From Polytrichum commune (Eukaryota; Streptophyta; Polytrichopsida; Polytrichales; Polytrichaceae): 64,000 nt of DNA. The stretch lies in NCBI GenBank assembly GCA_950295325.1, contig OX485809.1, forward strand, positions 26,908,001 to 26,972,000. Direction: 5' to 3'. The translations under genes were made by a program, and so were the position numbers. This document shows positions 1 through 9,900 of the stretch, piece by piece (positions within the stretch are counted from its first letter, which is position 1; every line of letters begins with the position of its first letter). The notes under the pieces are model-generated. The model was not told the origin of the DNA. It did not search any database and was given only the letters and a program-made list of their open reading frames with translations.

Positions 1-719
1 AGGTGAGATCATCAAGATGACAACAATACATCTCAACTTCAGTGCTTCATCTTTCACGTATTGACAGGAATCGACGCCAAATGCACCAAAATTCTCAGGC
101 CAGGTCAACATGACGCCACGATTAGGTACAATTTCCTGCAAAAAACGCATCAGAAGTGGACCTGATCCAATCCTCACACATGAAATTTCAAGCATCTTAC
201 ATCAATCTTACTTCAATGGTAGCAGAAGCCTACGAAATTTTGGAGCGAAAGGTCTTTGGAGTGGTCATGAGGATTCTGCATGTCATGTGTCATGGTTGGT
301 AGTGGACTATGTTAATGTATATGCACTTCATCTTCATTCATCGACTTCGTTTATCAAGAAAGATGACTCCTTATTAATGAAGCATTCCAGCACCATCTCA
401 CATTTGAAGCCACCCACGACACTCACTAAACCCTAAACCCTCACAAAGCCCACTGCAATACCAATGCTACTTAGCTGGGAGATCCATTTCTTGCCCCAAA
501 GACCACCAAAGTGAACCAGACAAAGACCATTCCCACATGCTTGCTACATTGTTGAATAAGCGCTGGATAGTAAAGCCACAGAGTGAAGCTCTGGGGTGCA
601 GGGTTTGGTATTGAAAATTCATCAAAACCGTCAGAGAGGTTTGATGTGATAACAGCAGAACTAATATTATGTGAATGCTGAAAATGTATAGCACTGATAA
701 GAGAAAGATAAATACCACA
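1..719. other. Intergenic, no supported gene
   Basis: No convincing coding region is visible. Short open frames exist on both strands, for example about 80 codons on the minus strand at 467-718, but none shows a recognisable domain or a matching splice partner. Two telomere-like units (TAAACCC twice) at about 427-441 are too few to mean anything alone. Confidence 0.4.
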
Positions 720-724
720 TTAAC

Positions 725-767
725 CTAAAGGAATGCAAACCCAAGCACAAACTAAAGGAATGCAAAC
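725..767. repeat. Short direct repeat (16-bp unit twice, offset 27)
   Basis: The 16-mer CTAAAGGAATGCAAAC occurs at 725-740 and again at 752-767. The right-hand copy abuts the candidate donor of the exon at 772-1076. Because the offset is 27 bases, read-through on the minus strand repeats the peptide VCIPL. Confidence 0.7.
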
Positions 768-771
768 ATAC

Positions 772-1076
772 CTTCTTTTTGCAACTTTCCGTTTTTTCGA
801 AGGCACCTCATGCACGGGGGGGATGAGCTCGGTGTCCCCACCAATCTCCGGGGCATCAACCGTAGTTTGAGAACCTCCAATGTCAGCTGATGCAGCTGGG
901 GATGGGGAGGCCCTAGGCGCTGGGGTGGAGGAGGAGTCCCCCAAGCTTGCCTTATCGGATTTGTTGGCAGCGACCTCCACCATTGCCGCAGTGGACAAGT
1001 CTCCCCTAGGTGTTATGAGCAACACCCTCTGCTTGAAACTTGGCCGTTTCGGGGTGGAAGAATGTGCTGGAGCCAT
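772..1076 (-). CDS. Possible first exon of an unrecognised gene with a basic nuclear-localisation-like tail
   Basis: An open frame starts at an ATG at 1076-1074 and encodes about 101 residues. It begins MAPAHSSTPKRPSF, has a Ser/Pro/Ala-rich middle and ends in a basic run, SKKRKVAKRR, which resembles a classical nuclear localisation signal. The frame meets a good donor, AAG/GTATGT, at 771-770. Reading past it gives a repeated peptide (VCIPL twice) that looks like intron. The family is not recognised and no second exon was identified to the left. It lies in a GC-rich island unlike its surroundings, with minisatellite DNA directly upstream, so it could equally belong to a mobile element or be a captured fragment. 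Confidence 0.3.
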
Positions 1077-1099
1077 CTTCGATTAATCAAGGCGGGACA

Positions 1100-1350
1100 G
1101 CTCGGCCAGCGAAGGAAGACCAACGGAGGAAGGCCAGCGGCGAAGGAAGGCGGAAGGCCAGCGGCGAAGGAAGGCCAGCGAATGCGGCCACTGCGAAGGT
1201 GAAGATGCATAGGCAATGCGACGAAGGCCACTGCCAAGGCGATGAAGGGCAATGCGGCCACTGCGAATGCGAGGGTGGCGACAGCGAGGGCAATGCGGCC
1301 ACTCCGAAGGCGAGGAAGGCGCAAGGCGACGAAGGCGCTTCGCAACGAAG
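1100..1350. repeat. GC-rich imperfect repeat tract
   Basis: The tract is built from imperfect GCGAAGG, GGCCAGCG and GCGGCCACTGCGAA motifs. It leaves several long overlapping open frames on both strands because stop codons are rare in such sequence. I regard those frames as compositional artefacts. Confidence 0.55.
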
Positions 1351-1373
1351 GCGAAGGCGGCGACAGCACAAAC

Positions 1374-1485
1374 ACGGGAGGGCAGCGACGGGAGGGCAGC
1401 GACGGGAGGGCAACGACGGGAGGGCAACGACGGGAGGGCAACGACGGGAGGGCAACGACGGGAGGGCAACGACGGGAGGGCAGCA
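1374..1485. repeat. 14-bp minisatellite, 8 units
   Basis: There are eight head-to-tail copies of ACGGGAGGGCARCG. The first two and the last carry CAGC and the middle five carry CAAC. Looser versions of the same motif reappear at about 1985-2030, which suggests that the whole island grew from one repeat motif. Confidence 0.9.
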
Positions 1486-1509
1486 CATACAAGGCAAAGA
1501 TGCAGAAAG

Positions 1510-1545
1510 AAGCACAAAGAAGCACAAAGAAGCACAAAGGAGCAC
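1510..1545. repeat. 10-bp tandem repeat, about 3.5 units
   Basis: The unit AAGCACAAAG is repeated head to tail directly after the 14-bp minisatellite. Confidence 0.75.
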
Positions 1546-2035
1546 ATACCTGTTGGATTCACAGCCATAACTCTCACGCCGCCACCCTCACCACTCACCA
1601 CCACGCCTCCTCTCTCTTGCATCCACAATTCAAATCCATCCCCAATGCCCATTAGTGATAGCAAATCGCAACAAACCCAAGAAATCCTACCTATATAACA
1701 CCCTAACACAACCATGCATTGAAGAGCCTCTCATCACGGTTCCCATCAACAGTGCAACAATGCAAGGCACTGTCTATCAGATCTGGAGGCCCGAGGCGAG
1801 GGGGTTGGCAATGGCAACTGGGCAAGCAATTGCAGGGTAGCGATGTGGGCAATTTGGATGGAGGATGAATGCACTACACTCACCTTATGTGCGGCGAGGT
1901 TGTTGCGATGGATGTGAAGGGATGGACGCCTCGGCAGCGAAGGTGGGCGAAGCGGAAGGGAGCGGATGCGAATGCTGGGAGGAAGGCGACGGGAGGGCGA
2001 TAACGGGAGGGCGGCGACTAGAAGGCGGCTACTAG

Positions 2036-2073
2036 GGGCAGATCTAGGCGATTTCAAACGCCTAGATCTGCCC
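2036..2073. repeat. Perfect 15-bp palindrome with an 8-base loop
   Basis: The arms GGGCAGATCTAGGCG (2036-2050) and CGCCTAGATCTGCCC (2059-2073) are exact reverse complements around the loop ATTTCAAA. The palindrome closes the GC-rich island; normal AT-rich sequence begins just after it. It could be the end of a mobile element or a cruciform site. Helitrons carry a hairpin near the 3' end, but no matching 5' TC or terminal CTRR was found. Confidence 0.8.
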
Positions 2074-2079
2074 ACTTAT

Positions 2080-3200
2080 TAAAGGGCATTTCGTACAAGA
2101 CCAAACATTATAGCAGAAATTACGATAAATCGCCACAAAATAATTCACTGCTTGTAGCTATGAAAAGGTACTAAACAAAGTGAACACATTCTGTAAGACA
2201 CTCTTCTTGCGTAACTCTGAATAGCAACACTCACTAATTGGGATAATTACTGTACATAACATTACTAAGCAACTTGGGTCCTCATAATATAACAATGGAT
2301 GTTGAGAGTACAGTCTGAATCTGAATCTCCTTGCACAACATTTCGAGCATCCCACTGTTATATCCTAAGGGCCTGCATATGGAGAATTGAATGTTGAATA
2401 CTATTATGTAGTGCATGGCGTTCCCCAACAATTCTCATATGTTTTCCAATGTTTCCAAGAGGTGGGAGGAACCACATGATATTGGAGGAACCATATGTTT
2501 TCCAAACTATGATGGTTACTATCTATAATACTATGAAAGCATGCCAGGTGGCCATTGGTGAGCCCACGGACCTTTTGCCATTAAGAGGTCACACAGTTAT
2601 TTCGTATGCCTGCAATAGGCCGCTATCCACTGGGTGTTAAGGAGGACGCGTCCCCATCCAGCTCTGGCGACTCACATGCCCCCATGGATTTGGATGGAGA
2701 TGGAACCTGTCCCTGAAATAATACATCGTACTCAATGCCACCTTATATTAAAGTGATCACTTGCTGCGCACCAACCTCAGTATTCTGCTCAGAGTAACAA
2801 CAATGACCTTCAACACCTTGAGATCAATTACTACTCATTACATCCATTCAGCCTTTACTGCAGGCTGCCGCAACACCAACAGGAGCTAACTTACAAGACT
2901 CGATAGTGGACAGTTCCATTTGGAATGGCTAGTTCTTTGGAGATTCGGATCCTCTACTACTACAAGTACTATTATTGTATCCATCTGGTTTAGTGCATGG
3001 ACCGAAGGGATGATATAGTGAGCTAGTAGACTAGCTAGAATTTACATATCATCAGCCCAGGCATCAGAGGTCGGAAAGCTTCAGAGGAATTGGGCATGCT
3101 TGCAGTCAAGGTCTTTCGAGTGACTGAGGTGGTGGCTGCTCTCGTTCTTTATACAGAGTTTGGAGGGATTCGTGAGCTCTCAGGATACACTTGTACGCAC
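2080..3200. other. Intergenic, upstream of GULLO A
   Basis: No gene is recognised. The region must contain the promoter of the lactone oxidase gene whose coding sequence begins near 3208. TTTATACA at about 3146 could be a TATA-like box, but nothing else supports it. Confidence 0.4.
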
Positions 3201-3207
3201 AAACAAA

Positions 3208-3408
3208 ATGCGAGTGTTGGTAGAAGAACCACTTGTGATGAGATGTGTGGAGGTGTTGATGTTGTTGGTCGGGTTACTAGTACTGCAAATGCCTTCGTTA
3301 GTTGTGAGGGCTGAGGTGGCTCTACCAGTGGAGCATTGTGATGCAAAACAAGGTGGCTGCTACCTCGACAATGCTTACAGGACTTGGCCAGACAGGATAC
3401 CTTGCAAG
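3208..3408 (+). CDS. GULLO A exon 1: signal peptide and N-terminal Cys segment
   Basis: This short exon makes the family assignment complete. Two in-frame ATGs lie at 3208 and 3238. The second directly precedes a Leu/Val-rich hydrophobic core followed by a small-residue cleavage-like site (VVRA). The segment GGCYLDNAYRTWPDR then matches the conserved start of plant GULLO proteins. It ends in phase 0 at AAG/GTACCG and joins exon 2 at the Ala-Ala-Asp that opens the FAD-binding domain. It has no counterpart in the visible part of the second gene copy. Confidence 0.8.
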
Positions 3409-6174
3409 GTACCGAAATGACTCCTTTCATGATAGTGGAGATCGTGGTGACATTGTTTGGAATAGCCTTGGTACATGTGTAGAATGACCACCTGGCAGCA
3501 TTGGATCCAGAGTTGCGTTGACACCGTGTCTGAGGTGATATTATCGGAGAGATCGATCCATCCTTTGTGACATTTTCCGAACGCAGATAGTGGGTCCCAA
3601 CGTGAGATGGGGGTTTTCTAAATTGGGGGCACTAGAAGCGGAGGGAAGAAAAACCTCCGATTTGTTGTCAATTCATTTATCCATATGAATCGTGCGGAGG
3701 AAGTATCACTTGCAGTTGTCCGTGCAGCGCGACTCCGTGGTCGGTAAGCTTCAAAATGACAATCAGCTAGTGTAGATTAGTGACTGTAGAAATTACACGA
3801 CAGAGACATGGAAGGCGATTGTGTGCACAGCACATATAAGAGAGCAACCTTATGCAAGAGGATTCCTTCTTTGTACCTGTGAAATCAAAACATCGCACTT
3901 TATGAGCTATGTGGCCGTGGTATATTTCACTTTTGTCATCGTGACAAGGATGCGTTGTTTTATTATCCTTTTGCTTAATCTTTTCGGCATGTGAGAGGGG
4001 TACTAGTGCTACTGAATCCATTTTCATCAATACCCACAAACTAAGAAAAGCTTTGGATTTATTATTTGGACCTGCAGGCAGCAGATGTGGTGTATCCAAC
4101 AACAGAGGAAGAGATCGTGGCTGCAGTGGCCACGGCTGTTAAGAACAACCAAAAGATCAAGGTGGCCACCAAATACAGTCACAGCTTCCCCAGGTTCGCA
4201 TGCCCGGGCTCCAGCTCGGGTGTCATCATAAGCACCAAAAACTATTCTTCTATAGTGAGTGTAGACACTTCAGCCATGACTGTGACCGCACAGAGTGGCA
4301 TCCTGATGCGCGTCCTAACCTTCGCCATTGCTGATTCCAATCTGGCTCTCCCATATTCCCCTTACTGGGATGCTCTCACACTGGGTGGAGTGTTGGCCAC
4401 CGGAGCCCACGGCAGCTCCCACTTTGGGAAAGGCAGTGCAGTCCATGAGTATGTGGTTGGGGTGCGTGTGGTCGTACCTGCCAATGCGTCTGAAGGATAT
4501 GCGAAGGTGGTCACCTTAAATGTACAAGATGAAGATCTGAACGCCGTGAAGGTGTCCCTGGGAGTGTTGGGCGTCATTTCCACGGTCACACTGCAATTGC
4601 AGCCTGCGTTTAAGAGGAACTTGACTTTGGAAGTTCGTGATGATGCGGGGCTGGAGGACAAGATCTTCGAGATAGCCAACACAGTGGAGTTTGGTGATGT
4701 CACTTGGTTTGCCTCCACACATCAGGCTGTCTACAGGATTGATCACAGGGTTCCCAACAGCACACCGGGAGACGGTGTGAATCGGTTCTTTGGGTTCCAG
4801 CCCATAAATGGCTTTGAAGTCGAGGCCGCAAGGTCCCTTGGTGAGTTTGACCATACCCCATGACACGAAGGATCACCAAATTTGTGGTGTTCACGTTGCG
4901 GAATGAAAGAGTGTAGAGATATTGCTACTTGGGCAAGTTTGAGCTCTTTATATCTTTCTTTCCTCCCTTCTGCAGGTAAGGGCAAATGTCCAGAGTGTGA
5001 ATTGGGCATCCTGAAACGAAATTATTCTTTGGCTCTATGGGTGTGGCATGGTCGAAACTCACCATGACATGAAGGGGCTTGACCGGAGGATAGATAAGAG
5101 GTTAAATGTGAACGTGCTCAGTCCTACCCTGCAAATTTGAAGAAGTGCAAATTGCACAAAATGCACGTCCCTCTTGTATCGAAATACCATGAGAGCATGT
5201 GAGGCCATGGATCGAAAGGAGCATTTGTAACCACCAAAGCCAAAATAAACAAAATAAACAAACTGCGACCCCGTTGCATAGATATTAATTTTGTATATAC
5301 AGGCACTCTTCAATTTGCGGATTTTCTCTGACATGGCTATAAGTGACTGACTTGTTTTACAGAGCAGAACGCAGAGCTGATAGGGAATCAAGGACCTAAA
5401 TGTTTGCTCGCCACGGCTAATATAGCCCAACAAGTCGCAGTGGGGTTTGGATACGAAAAGCATGGTCACGGTTTCGAAGGCTTTCCAGTCATTGGTCCTC
5501 AACACCTTATGCAGTCCTCAAGTGGATGTGAGAGGAGCCCCAAACCCGGTTATTTTTGTCCCTGGGACCAACGTATCAAAGGGCTGCAGTTCTTTGAGTC
5601 GTCTGCAGCAATCCCAATGCACAATTTGCAAGCCTTTATTCAGGACATGAGACTCCTCAGGGAGCAGAAGCCATACAGCTTTTGTGGTTTGGACGTGTAC
5701 ACCGGCTTCCTCATCCGCTTTGTGAAGGCTTCTAGTGGTGCGTACCTGGGCGCCCAAGAGGACGTGGCCTTGGTGGACTTTTTCTATTACCGAGCTGCGG
5801 ATGCCAACACACCCAGGCTAGACGAAGATGTATACGAAGAGATTGAACAGATCGCCTTCTGCAAGTACCAGTCAAGGCCACACTGGGGAAAGAATCGAAA
5901 CCACTTCTTAGTGGGAGCAGGCAAGACGTACAAAGCAATCGACAAATTTCTTGCTGTTAAAGATAAGCTTGACCCTAAAGGATACTTTTCTAGTGAATGG
6001 TCAGATTTGGTTCTAGGCATTACTAAGCCCGTGTCAAGTACACAACAACCTTCTTGTGCACTTGAAGGTATGTGTGTGTGCACGACAGATGCAGATTGTG
6101 CCCCTGCCCAAAACTATTTCTGTCGGCCAGGGAGGGTGTACTCTGCTGCAAGAGTTTGTCGCCATGAGGCCTAA
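3208..6174 (+). CDS. L-gulonolactone oxidase-like protein (GULLO A), three coding exons
   Basis: Secreted FAD-linked aldonolactone oxidoreductase of the plant GULLO family, implicated in L-gulono-1,4-lactone oxidation to ascorbate. Exons: 3208 or 3238-3408, 4078-4840 and 5363-6174. The donors (AAG/GTACCG, TTG/GTGAGT) and acceptors (CTGCAG/G, TTACAG/A) join in phase. Starting at 3238 gives 581 residues and a classical signal peptide (MRCVEVLMLLVGLLVLQ); starting at 3208 adds ten. After the signal peptide comes a Cys-containing segment with WPDR, then a FAD-binding type 4 domain (about 58-200) with the YSHS motif at 90-93. The C-terminal aldonolactone oxidase domain has HWGK at 485-488 and a Cys-rich tail (543-577), both typical of the family. 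The gene is convergent with myosin VIII A, 744 bases between stops. Its exact substrate cannot be told from sequence. Confidence 0.9.
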
Positions 6175-6918
6175 GAACCCAATGTGGCACTTGTTCCTTG
6201 AGTAGGAAAACTTGTACGCCAATGCAACTATGATAACTCGAGCATCATTTATGAATCATGAAGGACTTGTACAATATGAACCTCACAAGGGATCTAAAGT
6301 ACATCATCTCTGTCATTTGGAGTTCCACCAGTACACCACATTGTGCAGTATGGGCATGTATTCCTGTAGAATGGTCGGATACATCAATTTCAATTTCAGA
6401 GGGGAGAAGAAGTATGGTGTGTAGGCATCAAAACCAAGACATATTCACATAAAGAAAATCTCTTGAAACAAACAACATGCTCAAAAAGCATCAGCCACTG
6501 AGACACAAACTCACCGAATTTAAATTGAACATCCTTGAACCTGGAAGAAGTATGTACATGATCATCGTAATCAAAGTTACCCTCGTGTCAAGTAAACATG
6601 GACGCCTGAATGAGGTACCTTCTACTAACCCCAATTCCCCAGCATCACTATGATTAATCACACAAGAAATTGGTAACGGTAATACCAAGTTTCAACTAAG
6701 TCGGACTCATGGCAATTGGCAGCCTTGGGTTTTTTTTGGAATATTACTATATATTACTGCTCACCTTGATGGGATGTGGCTTTGGCAGATTATCACTTCA
6801 GCACAGAGGCGTGCTTCATTCAGAACGAATATAAGGCCATGACCAGCACCAACCAGCACTATCCTAAGACAATGAAAAATGGATATCTGTCGAGCCTAGA
6901 TATATTTCTGCAAAATGA
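6175..6918. other. Convergent intergenic region between GULLO A and myosin VIII A
   Basis: The 744 bases between the two stop codons must hold both 3' untranslated regions. No further gene is seen. Short open frames at 6212-6452 carry no recognisable motif. Confidence 0.6.
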
Positions 6919-9900
6919 TTAAGGGGTGGTTCTTTTCCCCCACCATTTCTTCTTTGACTTCTCTTTCTCCTTCTCCACAGAATCTGCTTGGCAAAGCTTA
7001 TGCAGTACCGCTTTTGTCTCTCGTAATCTCACCTTGAAGTCTTTCCTCCACACATCAAATCTTCCCTTCAACTTACGGAGCTCCTCCTCAGGGCTCAGGT
7101 GTGCCTCGGTTTGGCCTGACTTCACTTCGACTAGAAAATCAACGTCATCATTAAATACCTGCTTGCGATGCTCGTACTCTCCAACAAGCTGACTGACAAC
7201 AGCACGCCCAGCATCACCCTCACTCCGATTCGTTCCATATTCAGGCCCTGTTTGCAGATATTTGTTAGTGATCTGCTCTACACTTTTTGTACCATTTGTT
7301 CCAGCATCCTCCCAGTCAAAATCTTCTTCATCTGGAGGAAGCATACGCTGGTTGATCCTATGATGCTTTGCAAGTTTGGGACGAGATTCCACAGATTCTT
7401 CTTTTGGAGGCGTTGGCACAGTTGCCTCATCAGTTACCAAGCTCTTCTTTGCAGCTGCCAAACTAATCTGCAGTGATGACATCTGTTTCTGCCACACCTC
7501 CTCCATGGATGACATCTTTGCCTCATACTCCATCCACCGTGCCTCATACTGCTGAATTTTTTGAAGCAACAAGGCATTATCTTCCTCTCTTTCTCTTAAT
7601 GCTTGCTCAGCCATTACTGCCCTCCGCTGCAATTCCAATATATATGGAGAAGATACCTTAATGGTGGCCTCTTTCTCCTGTAGAAAACCAACCAGCCGAT
7701 GAAATCATCACTACGTGTCTGATCCATATCATCACAGTAAGCTCAATACCACTACTCACCTACATGAAAGCCCAGCAAGCTCAAACCAGAAAGCCCAGCA
7801 AGAGAAACTAAATCCTGTAACACACCAAATTGATGACAAAAACTAAGGAAAATATCAGGTATTTTCTTACAGGAGAAGAATGCATCAAATAGACAGCAAG
7901 CAACTAACCTAAAAGTTCCTGAACTTCTCAATAATTGCAACTCAGAGACATGTTCTTTCAAAGTGCAAAAATAGAATCTAGATGTCTGCAGGCTTGCTAT
8001 TAAGCCACATGCGAGCCACAACTGCAACAAAATTATGAGAAAAATGACAGATTTTATGATATAAGGTCACCACATACCTCCAATTCTAATGCCTCAGGAT
8101 ATAAACTCAGCACTCTGGCAGTTACAATCCCTGTCACCTCTTTCACACTTTCATATCCTTCATCTACTGCACTGGGAGCCACTGACTCCTCTGTTTCTCT
8201 AGTTTCATCACTAGCAATGGCTTCAGCTGCTAGTTTCTCCTGAGCTTCTAGTTTCCCGTTGGACTCTGTTATACAAATCTGCAACTGTCTCTTGGCCAAC
8301 CACATGCGAGCCACTGCCAGGTGCGAGTGTTGTCAGAAAGATTTCAAAATGCATAGTGTTTATAGAGATAAGGACCAGTCTAGGTTTTTGTTCATATCCT
8401 TGGCAAAGTTGAAGATCCTGGATGATAACAGTACATTGTTATCTTCAAAGAAACAGAGAACTCAATGAAAGATGGGATGAATACCTGATTGAACCTTCAC
8501 AATTTTCTCCACTCTTGTGTGACATGCACGGCATGCAGCCAGCCTTCTTGCGTGCTTTTGAATGTACACAGCTCCCCGATGCCTTCTGAGGAACTCCTCA
8601 AAGAGCCTTCGTGCTATGGCACCTCTCACCACTATCCATGCCACAATAATATACTAAAAACGATGGCAAAGGAAGAGAAATCATTTAAAAAATGCAGTAG
8701 TATCTTGAGATACTATATACCACTTCTAGAAGCAGAGAATTTAGGAATATTTACATCTTCTGAACTTAGTTTTTCCTATCATATGCTGAGTGGCAAAGAT
8801 TCCTCAATGCTTTTAATGAACCCATTCAATTGCCAACTTTATGACAAAAGTATTACACAAATCTTCATCTGCAACTCAACCATGAGAGAAAACAGACAGG
8901 CTGAACTTACAGGATTGCAGGTAAATTGTCATCTTTCGTTTCTGTCTATACATAAGGCGAACCTTGTAGCCCTTGTACAATGCTTGCAGCCTTGTCACAC
9001 CCTGCAAGGTTCTCTGCCTCAAATCCTCCAACATTCCAATCTGGACCATGTTGTGAAAATTACTGTCAGTAACAATGATTGTTGAGCTACAAAGCAAAAG
9101 CATCAGAGGCTTCAAGAACCTCATGAAAATGGACACCAAGGTGCAGAAATTTTAGAAAGCATATTGGACGAAGACAAGGTACAAAAAGCATACTGCAGCA
9201 AATTAAAGCACCAGAAAGAAGAAAATGAAAGAACATAACTGACAAAAGTACACTACAAATGGTTGATAACAACAAACACTTCTGTGGTCGCAGAACTGAT
9301 GCTGACAACATCACCAAAAAAGTTTCTGATGTGGATAAATTGCTGAAAATTAAAACTTGAACAACAAATGTAGAGATCTCACCTGTCCAGCACGAAAGAA
9401 CAATTTTGTAATTCCAACTTGATACATTTCTGAAGGGATCCCGAATTGGTGCAGAATTGCCACACAAATGCTGAGCGGATCCTCTTGGCTAATATGACTT
9501 TTGGGGAGTAAAAAGCCGTACCTGCATGCCAAAAGATTCTCAGAAGATTAGAGACATATTACAGAAAGCTCAATAAAATGTTCAATGAAACAGGTAAGCT
9601 TGTCAAGGACACACATATAATTGTAGACTGCAAATAAATCTACTCATTCTGCCTGAAGTTGAGTCTGTCGTACATTAGCAGGCATGTCAGAACACTCGGT
9701 GCTCATTGAAGGGCACACAGGTTAGAACCAGTACGACAAGTTATTGATTCCAGAATTTCTAACCTCTTGGCAAATTCATGATGAGAATGACGTGTAGGAT
9801 AGCCAGATCGCGAAATGCGGACCACCTCTAGGACCCCACAACATCGGAGCTGCTGTAGAACCAGCTCCTGTTCATACACATTTGGAAGCTGCTTTGCGTT

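Noticed and set aside
427-441. Telomere-like TAAACCC repeat
   Set aside because: Only two units; the same short motif recurs by chance elsewhere (for example near 40330). Not evidence of a telomere or a functional telo-box.
1013-1715. Several overlapping frames of 137-210 codons on both strands
   Set aside because: They arise from GC-rich imperfect repeats and the 14-bp minisatellite, where stop codons are rare in all frames. Low-complexity Arg/Pro/Ser or Gly/Arg peptides are the expected artefact.
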